Positions 1 through 7,410 of a stretch of DNA of 64,000 bases are shown here, one piece after another. The notes below the pieces were generated by a model that had not been told where the DNA came from, searched no databases, and saw only the letters and a list, made by a program, of their open reading frames with translations. The stretch's first letter is position 1. Every line of letters starts with the position of its first letter. The position numbers and the translations under genes are program-made. The stretch covers positions 1,187,288-1,251,287 of the forward strand of contig NZ_JABFCX010000003.1 of NCBI RefSeq assembly GCF_013085255.1. Direction: 5' to 3'. The stretch comes from Parvularcula mediterranea. GTDB taxonomy: Bacteria > Pseudomonadota > Alphaproteobacteria > Caulobacterales > Parvularculaceae.

Positions 1-613
1 TCTCGTCGGTCGACAGATACCGATCTCGCTTTGTCTCACGATAGAATTTTACCTCGCGGCAAGGATTGGTATTTCGTTCGCGTACCCCCCAATCCTCTGC
101 CTTCGTGCACATGTGAGAGACAAGGGCCACCACACGGTTGGCAAGCGTCGGTTTCGCTTTGAGAGACCGGTGGAGGCGCCGCACGTCTTCACCGTCGAGG
201 TCGGTGATAAGAATTCGTCCGAGTTTGGGACGGACATGGTTTTTGAGATTGTATCGGTCGCTCGAGGCCGAAGAGGGCTTTTTGTAAAGCTCGATCCAGT
301 CTCGATCATAGCGGTCGGCGAACTCGCTGACGGTAAGGCCTTCTCGACGTTCGGCCTTCTTAGCTGCAGGATCTCCGCCTGCTCGGATCTCGAAGAATAA
401 TTCGGCGGCGCGTTTGCGTGCCGCATCCGGGGTCCAAGGCTTGCCGTGCTCTCCGATCGTGAGCCATCTTTGCCTGTCACCGGCCCGATACTTCAGAACG
501 TAGAAGGCTGCCCCACTCTTGCGGCGACGGCAGCCGAAACCCTTCAACTCTGAGTCCCATGCTGTGCTGCCGACCGGGACCGCATCGACAATGCGCTTCG
601 TCAAACGGCTCAT
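1..613 (-). CDS. Tyrosine recombinase (phage/island integrase), 3' end beyond window
   Basis: Reading the minus strand from the ATG at 613 gives an open frame of 204 codons that runs off the left edge. It begins MSRLTKRIVDAVPVGST and contains ELKGFGCRRRKSGAAFYVLKY and WLTIGEHGKPWTPDAARKRA. These are typical of the N-terminal arm-binding domain (about residues 1-85) of site-specific tyrosine recombinases. A SAM-like core-binding domain follows (about 95-190, with LTVSEFADRYDRDWIELYKK). The catalytic domain with its R-H-R-Y residues lies outside the window, so integrity cannot be judged. No stop is seen in the visible frame. The start sits about 200 bp from a tRNA-like attachment fragment and reads away from it, as island integrases often do. 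The upstream DNA is AT-rich. Integrase identity is confident; activity is unknown. Confidence 0.88.
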   Translation of the reverse strand, partial: MSRLTKRIVDAVPVGSTAWDSELKGFGCRRRKSGAAFYVLKYRAGDRQRWLTIGEHGKPWTPDAARKRAAELFFEIRAGGDPAAKKAERREGLTVSEFADRYDRDWIELYKKPSSASSDRYNLKNHVRPKLGRILITDLDGEDVRRLHRSLKAKPTLANRVVALVSHMCTKAEDWGVRERNTNPCREVKFYRETKRDRYLSTDE

Positions 614-947
614 AATCAACGGTCCCGAAATTGAGGTTGCTCTCGACGTGAGGGTACGAAGCTGGCAACCACATGGCAACCAAATTAGCGGAATTCATAG
701 CTATCAGTAGGCATCAAAAACGAAGCAAAAATCTCAAAAAACAGCTGATTTGCAATAGCTTAACTACATAGCATAAAGCTTCAAAAATGCGCCAAAAATT
801 GATTGTGGATCAAGAGGTCGTAGGTTCGATTCCCACAGGCGGTACCATTTTCCCTTTTGAAAACATGCCTCTGCGTTGCGCTATCGGCCTCGCTGGAGTT
901 CCTGTGCCCTGTCTCCTATAGGTCGAACAAAGACCGAGGGAGACACC
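614..947. other. Intergenic stretch: integrase upstream region, att site, start of host DNA
   Basis: This gene-free stretch holds the region upstream of the integrase, an AT-rich segment at about 700-805, the tRNA 3' fragment at 806-847, and about 100 bp of GC-rich leader before the DUF2855 gene. The composition change at the fragment fits an element/host junction, with the element on the left. I see no small gene here. Confidence 0.6.
806..847 (+). other. tRNA-Leu-like 3' fragment; probable attachment site (attR)
   Basis: Bases 820-836 form a T-arm with loop TTCGATT (825-831); one A-C mismatch (822/834) breaks the five-base-pair stem. Then come AGGCGGT (837-843), a discriminator A and an encoded CCA (845-847). 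The seven acceptor bases would pair with 5' GCCGCCT, with G1-U72 at the end, as in bacterial tRNA-Leu(UAA). No matching 5' half, D-arm or anticodon arm exists in the AT-rich 90 bases upstream, so this is only a 3' fragment. Together with the neighbouring integrase this is the usual remnant of integration into a tRNA 3' end. The Leu assignment is inferred from acceptor pairing alone. Confidence 0.65.
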
Positions 948-2027
948 ATGACTACAATTACCGAGCTGCGCGTCAGGCGCGGCGACCTCGCCAACTCCGA
1001 AATCGCAGAATACCAGCATCAGGGCCTCGAAGACGGCGAAGCGCTCCTCGAAGTTGAGCGCTTCGGCCTCACCGCCAACAACGTCACCTACGGCATTGTC
1101 GGCGAGCAGATCGGCTACTGGCAGTTCTTCCCGACCCCGGACGCGCCGGAGACAGGCATCATCCCCGTCTGGGGCTTCGGCAAGGTGGTGGCGTCCAAAA
1201 GCGCTGACCTCGCCGAGGGCGAAGAGCTCTACGGATACTTCCCGATGGGCAGCCATATGGTGATCAAGCCCAAGCGCCGGGGCGCCAACGTCATGGACAC
1301 CTCGCCCCACCGCGCCCAGCTGCCACCAGCCTACAATGCTTACCGCCTGACCGCAGAAGAAAACGATGCCGTCCGTGAGCGGAAGGATGCACGCGCCGTC
1401 CTCTTCCCGCTTTTTGCGACCTCCTACATCATCGCCGACTGGCTCGAAGATAATGACTTCTTCGGTGCCGAGCAGGTGGTGGTGACCAGCGCCTCCTCCA
1501 AGACAAGCTTCGGAACAGGTCACACGATCAAGCGGCTCGGCAAGGGCCTGCCCGTCATCGGCCTCACCTCGCCCCACCGCAAGGAATTCGTCCGTGAGCT
1601 GAAGGCCTTCGACGAAGTCCTCGGCTATGACGAGGTCGCCGAGATCGCCGACAAACCCACAGCGTTCGTCGACATGTCCGGCAACGCCGAGGTCATCACG
1701 GGCGTCCACAAGCACCTGGGCGACAACGTCAAGAACTCCGCCATCGTCGGCGCGACCCACTGGCAGGCCCCGCGCCAGCGCGAGCCGCTCCCCGGCGCCA
1801 AGCCGACCATGTTCTTCGCCCCGGCCCAGATCCAGAAGCGCGACACCGAACGCGGCGCGGGTGCTCTCATGGGCGATGCGCTCGGCGCATGGGTCGCGAT
1901 CTCCGACGGCCTCGGCGACCGGCTGGTCTATGAGCACCTGAAGGGCCCGAAGGACGTCCAGCAGGTCTGGACCGACACGGTGAAAGGCGAAGTCGACCCG
2001 AGCCGCGGCATCGTCTGCTCCTTCTGA
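948..2027 (+). CDS. DUF2855 family protein
   Basis: The protein has 359 residues and is soluble, with no signal peptide or membrane segment. I recognise the DUF2855 family from the overall pattern: an N-terminal segment with ERFGLTANNVTYGIVGE and a middle segment VVVTSASSKTSFGTGH near residue 176. The middle segment resembles the nucleotide-binding turn of medium-chain dehydrogenase/quinone reductase folds. The biochemical role of the family is not established, so an oxidoreductase function is only a fold-level guess. The ATG at 948 follows GAGGGAGA at a good distance. A longer frame upstream to 876 lacks a comparable ribosome site. It is the first host gene after the element junction. A hairpin without a T run (2043-2066) separates it from the next gene. 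Confidence 0.8.
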   Translation: MTTITELRVRRGDLANSEIAEYQHQGLEDGEALLEVERFGLTANNVTYGIVGEQIGYWQFFPTPDAPETGIIPVWGFGKVVASKSADLAEGEELYGYFPMGSHMVIKPKRRGANVMDTSPHRAQLPPAYNAYRLTAEENDAVRERKDARAVLFPLFATSYIIADWLEDNDFFGAEQVVVTSASSKTSFGTGHTIKRLGKGLPVIGLTSPHRKEFVRELKAFDEVLGYDEVAEIADKPTAFVDMSGNAEVITGVHKHLGDNVKNSAIVGATHWQAPRQREPLPGAKPTMFFAPAQIQKRDTERGAGALMGDALGAWVAISDGLGDRLVYEHLKGPKDVQQVWTDTVKGEVDPSRGIVCSF

Positions 2028-2089
2028 AACCCTTGACCCTCGGCGGGTGAGCCGCTTCACCCGCTGAAGGCACCACGGGAGAGGTCACT

Positions 2090-3142
2090 ATGGCGAAGAT
2101 TACGCCGGTCATCATGGCTGGGGGCAGCGGCACGCGCCTCTGGCCCTTGTCGCGCAAGAGCCAGCCGAAGCAGTTCCAGCCCATCGTCAGTGAAGAGACG
2201 ATGCTGGCCGAGACGCTCGCCAGGGTCACGGGTGATGAGTACACCGCACCGGCGGTCATCGGCTCAGTCCCCCACCGCGCGATGATCGAAGAGGCGCTGC
2301 CCGCAGGCGCGCCGGTGGTTCTCGAACCCTTCGGCAAGAACACCGCGCCGGCCGCCATCTGCGCCGCGCTGCTCGTGGCGGAACGCGACGCAGAGGGTCT
2401 CGTCCTTCTTCTGCCTGCAGATCATCACATCGCTGACATTCCTGCCTTCACCGAGGCCGTCTCCCGCGGCGTCGAGGCGGCGGAGAAGGGCTATCTCGTC
2501 ACCCTGGGCATCACGCCCGAGGGCCCAGAGACGGGCTATGGCTACATCAAGGGCGGCGAAAAGCTCACGGGCGGAACCTTCAAGGTCGAGCGGTTCGTCG
2601 AAAAACCAGACCGTCCGACAGCGGAAGGTTACCTCGCCGAAGGCGGCTACTCCTGGAACGCGGGCATCTTTCTCTACCGCGCGTCGGACCTGCTAGCAGA
2701 GGCCGAAAAGCTCGTTCCTGACATGCTGGCTAAGACCCGCGCAGCCTACGATGCAGGCCCCCGCGACGGCGCGACGCTCACCCTGCCCGAAGACCTCTTC
2801 GCAGAGGTCCCGAGCGACTCGATCGACTACGCGATCATGGAAGCCACCGACAAGGCTGCGGTCGTCAGTCCCGTGACGATCGGCTGGAACGATATCGGCT
2901 CATGGTCCGCGGTCAAGGACTTCGCCGACCCGATGGTCAGTGAGGGGAGCATCGCTATTGACTGCGAGAACACGCTGATCCGCGCTTCGGGCGATGCGCC
3001 CATGGTCGCCGCGGTAGGTCTCAAGGACATGGTCGTCGTCTCGACCCCCGACGCCGTCCTCATCCTACCTTCGGAGCGCAGCCAGGACGTCAAATCCATC
3101 GTGGAAGCCCTCAAGGCAGCAAAGCGCGGCGAGCTGCTCTAG
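2090..3142 (+). CDS. manC: Mannose-1-phosphate guanylyltransferase
   Basis: This enzyme converts mannose-1-phosphate and GTP to GDP-mannose, the precursor of mannose, fucose and rhamnose units in surface polysaccharides. The 350 residues start with the nucleotidyltransferase signature (GGSGTRLWPLSRKSQPKQF, residues 11-28) and carry FVEKPD near residue 169, which contacts the sugar nucleotide. The length matches the short monofunctional form; the fused C-terminal mannose-6-phosphate isomerase cupin of the long form is absent. No polysaccharide cluster surrounds it, so it probably serves a dispersed pathway. AGGTCA lies close upstream of the ATG. Its TAG overlaps the stop of the convergent regulator gene through a shared CTAG. 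Confidence 0.92.
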   Translation: MAKITPVIMAGGSGTRLWPLSRKSQPKQFQPIVSEETMLAETLARVTGDEYTAPAVIGSVPHRAMIEEALPAGAPVVLEPFGKNTAPAAICAALLVAERDAEGLVLLLPADHHIADIPAFTEAVSRGVEAAEKGYLVTLGITPEGPETGYGYIKGGEKLTGGTFKVERFVEKPDRPTAEGYLAEGGYSWNAGIFLYRASDLLAEAEKLVPDMLAKTRAAYDAGPRDGATLTLPEDLFAEVPSDSIDYAIMEATDKAAVVSPVTIGWNDIGSWSAVKDFADPMVSEGSIAIDCENTLIRASGDAPMVAAVGLKDMVVVSTPDAVLILPSERSQDVKSIVEALKAAKRGELL

Positions 3143-3900
3143 CCCGCTGCCATCAGCGTCTTGAGGAGCGCCTCGGTGGCATCGTCCGCGGGGATGAATT
3201 GCTCAATCACCAGCTGCTCCACCATCGCGTCCTGCGGCGTGCCGAAGGAGAGGAGCACGGTGATCCAGCTTGTCTCCTGCCCAAGGAAATTGATCCGTAT
3301 GGGAAGAACCGGCATCGACCCCGATGCCGGTTCGCTGCTGCCGATGACTGGGTCGGCCTCCGCCTCTGCGATCACGTCATGGAGGGGCGAGGAGGGGCCT
3401 TGTCCTGCCGCATCGTTCCTGAGCCGCGCAAGGAACGCGCGGGCCGTTTCGGGATAGTCGAGGATCATGTCCCTGTGCGGACCTTTTCTCAGGAACAGCC
3501 TCGCGACGTCCGTCCCTTCGTCTGCCTGAGGCGCGAGGGTCTTCAGCACCCCCCAGCCGAGCTGGTTCGCACGCAGCACTTCATACCGGCCATTGATCGC
3601 GTAGGAGGGAACGTTCCCCCCACTGAGGATACGGTCCACCACCGGGACAAGCGGCTCGGGGATCGCTTCGCCCCCATCATGCCAGCGCTGGGCAAAGCCC
3701 GCCGCGCCTAAGAGCCCGTTCCGCTCTCTCAAAGGCAAGTCCAGCGCCCGGGAAAGCCGCAGCACCATCGCCTCGGACGGCCACGAAACCCCGCGTTCAA
3801 GGCAGGACAAATGCCGCGCCGAGACCGAGGCGAGGCCAGCCAGCGCCTCCTGGCTCAACCGTCGCGTCTGCCGCCAGCGTTTCAGCTCCTGTCCAAACAT
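3139..3900 (-). CDS. XRE-family regulator with MmyB-like ligand-binding domain
   Basis: The protein has 253 residues. Residues 4-58 form an XRE helix-turn-helix (LKRWRQTRRLSQEALAGLA, then SARHLSCLERGVSWPS). Residues about 95-250 match the MmyB-like C-terminal domain, a PAS-related fold found in one-component regulators. No ligand can be inferred. The gene is divergent from the small membrane protein at 4010, with about 110 bp between the starts, so that gene is the most plausible target along with autoregulation. The 3' end overlaps the manC stop by four bases. Annotation of the family is confident; the regulon is unknown. Confidence 0.88.
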   Translation of the reverse strand: MFGQELKRWRQTRRLSQEALAGLASVSARHLSCLERGVSWPSEAMVLRLSRALDLPLRERNGLLGAAGFAQRWHDGGEAIPEPLVPVVDRILSGGNVPSYAINGRYEVLRANQLGWGVLKTLAPQADEGTDVARLFLRKGPHRDMILDYPETARAFLARLRNDAAGQGPSSPLHDVIAEAEADPVIGSSEPASGSMPVLPIRINFLGQETSWITVLLSFGTPQDAMVEQLVIEQFIPADDATEALLKTLMAAG

Positions 3901-4009
3901 GGGCTGAGACTACCAGAGGGCGCATCATCGGCGCCATGACCTCGTACATCATGGCCGCGATGACGTCGCCGTGGCTTTCTCAGGCCCACGTCAAACGATG
4001 GGAGCCATC

Positions 4010-4402
4010 ATGGACTTAACAGCAATCATCCCGTTCGCAGGCCTCGCGGCCTTTTTGGTCATCGTCTTCGCGTCCGTCCTCGGTGACGGAAAGCCGACGG
4101 CCATGTCGTGGATCCTGCCAACCCTGATCCTCGCGATCTTCACCATCTTCTCCGTAATCGTCGTTGTTCAGGACGGCCCGCTCGGTTTCTGGGAAGAGCA
4201 TGTGCTCGGCCTCTGGGGGAACCAGATCTGGCTCGACCTCCTGATCGCGCTGGGCATGACCCTGATTCTGCTCGCGCCGCGGGCGAGAGCGGTGGGCATG
4301 CGCCCCGTGCTCTACGCGCTTCTCACCTGCTGCACAGGCTCGATCGGCACCCTCGCGCTCTTCGGAAGGTTGCGTTATCTCGAATACAAGTCTGCAGGCT
4401 GA
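4010..4402 (+). CDS. Small integral membrane protein, unknown function
   Basis: The product has 130 residues and four likely membrane segments (about 5-25, 33-53, 76-94 and 103-122) with a short C-terminal tail. I do not recognise a characterised family. The ATG at 4010 is preferred because GGGAG lies six bases upstream; in-frame starts at 3971 (GTG) and 3998 are possible but less well placed. It is divergent from the XRE/MmyB-like regulator, a pairing that suggests regulation by it. Its TGA is directly followed by the reverse stop of msrA, leaving no terminator space. Confidence 0.65.
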   Translation: MDLTAIIPFAGLAAFLVIVFASVLGDGKPTAMSWILPTLILAIFTIFSVIVVVQDGPLGFWEEHVLGLWGNQIWLDLLIALGMTLILLAPRARAVGMRPVLYALLTCCTGSIGTLALFGRLRYLEYKSAG

Positions 4403-5032
4403 TTATTTCAGCGAAGCGAGAAGGTCGCCGGGCTTCTGGCCCCAGACGGCCTTCACCGTGTTGTCCCTGCCGCAAAGACCGCGATAGACGCCGTAGCGGC
4501 GGGGGTTCTTCATGTAATAGTCCTGGTGATAGTCCTCGGCAGGCCAGAACTGCGGCTTGGCAAGGATGGGCGTGACGATCTTGCGGCCGATCTCCGTCTC
4601 GCCCTTGGCGATGATCACCTCGAGATATTCCTGCTCACGCTCGGTGCCGTAGTAGACCGCCGTTGTATAACCAAAACCCCGGTCACAGAACTGCCCGCCA
4701 TTATCCGTCACGTCGATCGTCCGGATAAAGACAGTCATGATCTCCTCGAAGCTGATCTCCTCAGGATCATACTGAACGAGTGCGACCTCGCGGTGGCCGT
4801 TCTTGGAATAGTTCTGATAGGTCGGGTTCGGAACATCTCCGCCGGCATAGCCGGAGATCACGTCCTTCACGCCCGCCAGCTTCTCAAGGTCCGCCTCGAC
4901 ACACCAGAAGCAGCCCCCCGCCACCATGAGCTCGGCGAGCTCGTCTGGCGTCTCGACCTCCTGGGTCCGAGCCTCGTTCATGCCGCAGGCGGCAAGGAGG
5001 CTGAAAAGGGTAGCGATGATCGTGGTGCGCAT
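4403..5032 (-). CDS. msrA: Peptide-methionine (S)-S-oxide reductase, exported lipoprotein form
   Basis: MsrA reduces the S-epimer of methionine sulfoxide in oxidised proteins. The active-site motif GCFWC is at residues 40-44, with the catalytic cysteine at 41. Later blocks VISGYAGGDVPNPTYQ and KPQFWPAEDYHQDYY are typical of the family. The N-terminus is a lipoprotein signal: MRTTIIATLFSLLAAC, with Cys16 as the lipobox cysteine. The enzyme should therefore work in the periplasm, repairing envelope proteins, whereas most MsrA proteins are cytoplasmic. Resolving cysteines may be C166 or those near the C-terminus (GLCGRD). No MsrB is adjacent. The gene abuts the membrane-protein gene at 4402 stop to stop. 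Confidence 0.93.
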   Translation of the reverse strand: MRTTIIATLFSLLAACGMNEARTQEVETPDELAELMVAGGCFWCVEADLEKLAGVKDVISGYAGGDVPNPTYQNYSKNGHREVALVQYDPEEISFEEIMTVFIRTIDVTDNGGQFCDRGFGYTTAVYYGTEREQEYLEVIIAKGETEIGRKIVTPILAKPQFWPAEDYHQDYYMKNPRRYGVYRGLCGRDNTVKAVWGQKPGDLLASLK

Positions 5033-5155
5033 AAGGCGGCTTTCTGGTCCTGAGGGGAAGCTATGCCTCCCTGTTCGCAGTCAGGTGAGACTACGTTACA
5101 GGTGAGAATAACTGAAAGCGCAAAAAGGTTCCCTGCGGCAAGGCAGCCGAGGGCC

Positions 5156-6160
5156 TTAGAACCTCCTGGAGATGCTGAGCGCGCCGAACTTCTGGCTGTC
5201 CTGCTGGGCTTCGAACTCGCGGGTCCTCAGGACGTAGGTGAAGGTCACCTGCGCGCTGCCCATCTGCAGCGCGACCCCGCCCTGCGTATCCCCGACGATC
5301 ACCCGGCGCTCAACGCTAGGCCCGCTGTCCCGGAAGAGGGAGTTGTCGAGGAAGATGTTGTGCGCCACCGCCTCGACCTGCCCGCCGGCAAAGATGTACC
5401 AGCTCCGCCGGTCCTTCGGCGTGAAGAAGCCTGAGCCTGCCGTCGAAGGCCGCACCCTGGGAGGGCCAAAGCCATTGGTCAGGTTCTCGCCGATGCGAAT
5501 GTTCCCGCCGACCCGGCCGGCGGTCTTCACCGTTCCGGCGCTGAAGCCCATGTTCCAGACGCAGTCCCAGCCCATGCCGAGGATCCCCAGCCCCGAATGC
5601 GCAATCCTGCGTTGCTGGTCGTAGGTCACGTTCAGGCCGACAGCCGTGTCGATCTGGTTGTCCCAGCCGTTCGACTTCTCCCGCCCCGTGATCGAGTGGG
5701 TGAAGTCCTGGGTCTCCTCGCCCAGCGCCTGGGGTCCCACGACGCCCATCTGCACCGAGATCTGGTCGACCCGCCCCGGCTGCTCCACCAGCGAGGTGTA
5801 CTCCCCATAGAGGTAGGCGCCGTAAGGGTGCTGGTCCGGCAGCAGTGCCGAGGCCTCAAGGTCCCGCGGGGTGTAGATCTCCTGCGCAATCGAAAACCCG
5901 CGCCGCCAGCGCATCTTCGAAGGATCACCGTTCAGGCCCAGCACCCGCTGCGCCACGAACCGTCCCGTGCGCCCCAGCCGCTCATTGCCGCTCAAATATC
6001 CGAGCCGCAGCCCGCTCGTATAATTGTCGTCCTCGCCGAAATAGCCGTCATTCTCGATCGCCACCGTCCACGTCGCCCGGCCATCGGGTGCCACCACGTC
6101 CTGGGCCGAAGCCGTGCCGAGAGCGAGGGCGGCAACGCCCCCTGCCAAAATCGCTTTCAC
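5156..6160 (-). CDS. LpxR-type outer-membrane lipid A deacylase family protein (DUF2219)
   Basis: The family contains LpxR, which removes the 3'-acyloxyacyl chain from lipid A at the outer membrane. The mature protein begins after a signal peptide (VKAILAGGVAALALGTASAQ). It carries the N-terminal family pattern AIENDGYFGEDDNYTSGLRLGY, in which the Asn, Asp and Thr positions match the calcium-binding and active-site strand of LpxR. It ends in a phenylalanine (SISRRF), as beta-barrel proteins usually do. The GTG at 6160 is chosen because it gives a clean signal peptide and has AAAGG upstream; a frame extends to 6226. Real deacylase activity is inference, because the wider DUF2219 family is mostly untested. 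Confidence 0.8.
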   Translation of the reverse strand: MKAILAGGVAALALGTASAQDVVAPDGRATWTVAIENDGYFGEDDNYTSGLRLGYLSGNERLGRTGRFVAQRVLGLNGDPSKMRWRRGFSIAQEIYTPRDLEASALLPDQHPYGAYLYGEYTSLVEQPGRVDQISVQMGVVGPQALGEETQDFTHSITGREKSNGWDNQIDTAVGLNVTYDQQRRIAHSGLGILGMGWDCVWNMGFSAGTVKTAGRVGGNIRIGENLTNGFGPPRVRPSTAGSGFFTPKDRRSWYIFAGGQVEAVAHNIFLDNSLFRDSGPSVERRVIVGDTQGGVALQMGSAQVTFTYVLRTREFEAQQDSQKFGALSISRRF

Positions 6161-6319
6161 GCTGAAAAGCCTTTCAGATCTGAGATCCCCGCCGGGGAGC
6201 ATAGCGCAAATGTCCCACCTGCCCATGACCGAAAAAAGGCAAACACGTCAGAAGGGAACCCTCCCTGCGACACGATACCCCTTCATCTTGTGGACAAACA
6301 GCGTTTCTCTTCTCCCCGG

Positions 6320-6335
6320 CCACAAGATATCGTGG
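6320..6335. promoter_or_regulatory. NrdR box upstream of nrdB
   Basis: CCACAAGATATCGTGG matches the published 16-base NrdR consensus (acaCwAtATaTwGtgt) at every strongly conserved position: C4, A6, A8, T9, T11 and G13. It lies 58 bases before the nrdB start. NrdR is the ATP/dATP-sensing repressor of ribonucleotide reductase genes. A second box at the usual helical spacing is not clear; only a half-like ACACGATA is seen at 6270-6277. Confidence 0.5.
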
Positions 6336-6393
6336 CACCCGAGGAATCAAACTAGGGGAAGAATCCCCGACCGTCCGCTCTAGGAGAAGCACC

Positions 6394-7410
6394 ATGTTCG
6401 ACGCCCTTGATAACGGCAAGCTGCCCGGCCTGATGACCCCGTCCAAGGGCTACAAGCCGCACCGCTACCCCTGGGCGTTCGACTATTGGAAGAAGCAGCA
6501 GCAGGTCCACTGGATGCCGGAGGAAGTGCCCCTCGGTGAGGACTGCAAGGACTGGGCGCGCGCCCTCTCGGACGGTGAGCGGAACCTCCTCACACAGATC
6601 TTCCGCTTCTTCACCCAGTCCGATGTCGAGGTGAACGACAACTACATGGAGCGCTACGCCCGGGTCTTCAAACCGGTCGAAGTGAAGATGATGCTGTCGG
6701 CCTTCTCCAACATGGAGACGATCCACGTCGCCGCCTACGCGCTCCTGCTCGAGACGATCGGTATGCCGGAGTCCGAGTTCTCCGCCTTCCTCGACTACAA
6801 GGAAATGTCGGACAAGCACGACTATATGGGCCAGTTCGGCGTCGAGACCGAGGCCGACATCGCCCGCACCGTCGCCATGTTCGGTGCGTTCACGGAGGGT
6901 CTCCAGCTCTTCGCATCCTTCGCTATGCTGATGAATTTCCCGCGCCAGAACAAGATGAAGGGCATGGGCCAGATCGTCACCTGGTCGATCCGTGACGAGA
7001 GCCTCCACTGCGAGGGCATGATCAAGCTCTTCCACACCTTCGCCCAGGAAACGAACTGCCTGACCAAGGGCGTGGCCGACGACATCGTCGACTGCTGCAA
7101 GACCGTGGTGGGTCTTGAGGACCGCTTCATCGACCTCGCCTTCGAGGCCGGCGACATCCCCGGCATGACCCCGGACGACATCAAGTCCTACATCCGCCAC
7201 ATCGCCGACTGGCGCCTCCAGCAACTCGGCCTCCCGGAAGTGTACGGAGTTTCCAAGCACCCCCTCCCTTGGCTGAGAGAAATGCTCAACGGCGTCGAAC
7301 ACGCCAACTTCTTCGAAGCCCGGGCCACGGAGTATTCGAAGGGCGCGACGCAGGGTGCCTGGCACGGCGCAGAAGGTGTGTGGGCGCAGTTTGAGAAGAT
7401 TAAGGGATGA
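6394..7410 (+). CDS. nrdB: Class Ia ribonucleotide reductase, small (radical) subunit
   Basis: NrdB holds the diiron-tyrosyl radical that NrdA uses to reduce ribonucleotides to deoxyribonucleotides in the cytoplasm. The 338 residues show the family's metal-ligand pairs: E108 and H111 in METIH, and E202 and H205 in DESLH. Tyr115, four residues after H111, takes the place of the radical tyrosine (Tyr122 in E. coli). The length is typical. No nrdA is in the window, so the large subunit is encoded elsewhere. The ATG follows AGGAG. An NrdR box precedes it, so repression when dATP is abundant is likely. The stop overlaps the next gene as ATGA. Confidence 0.95.
   Translation: MFDALDNGKLPGLMTPSKGYKPHRYPWAFDYWKKQQQVHWMPEEVPLGEDCKDWARALSDGERNLLTQIFRFFTQSDVEVNDNYMERYARVFKPVEVKMMLSAFSNMETIHVAAYALLLETIGMPESEFSAFLDYKEMSDKHDYMGQFGVETEADIARTVAMFGAFTEGLQLFASFAMLMNFPRQNKMKGMGQIVTWSIRDESLHCEGMIKLFHTFAQETNCLTKGVADDIVDCCKTVVGLEDRFIDLAFEAGDIPGMTPDDIKSYIRHIADWRLQQLGLPEVYGVSKHPLPWLREMLNGVEHANFFEARATEYSKGATQGAWHGAEGVWAQFEKIKG

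Noticed and set aside
113-698. Frames of 63-143 codons around the integrase
   Set aside because: They are shadows of the true integrase frame, which itself runs off the window edge.
810-2060. Long minus-strand frame opposite the DUF2855 gene ending in VPPVGIEPTTS
   Set aside because: It is antisense to a well-supported gene, and its end comes from the tRNA fragment read backwards, a well-known artefact.
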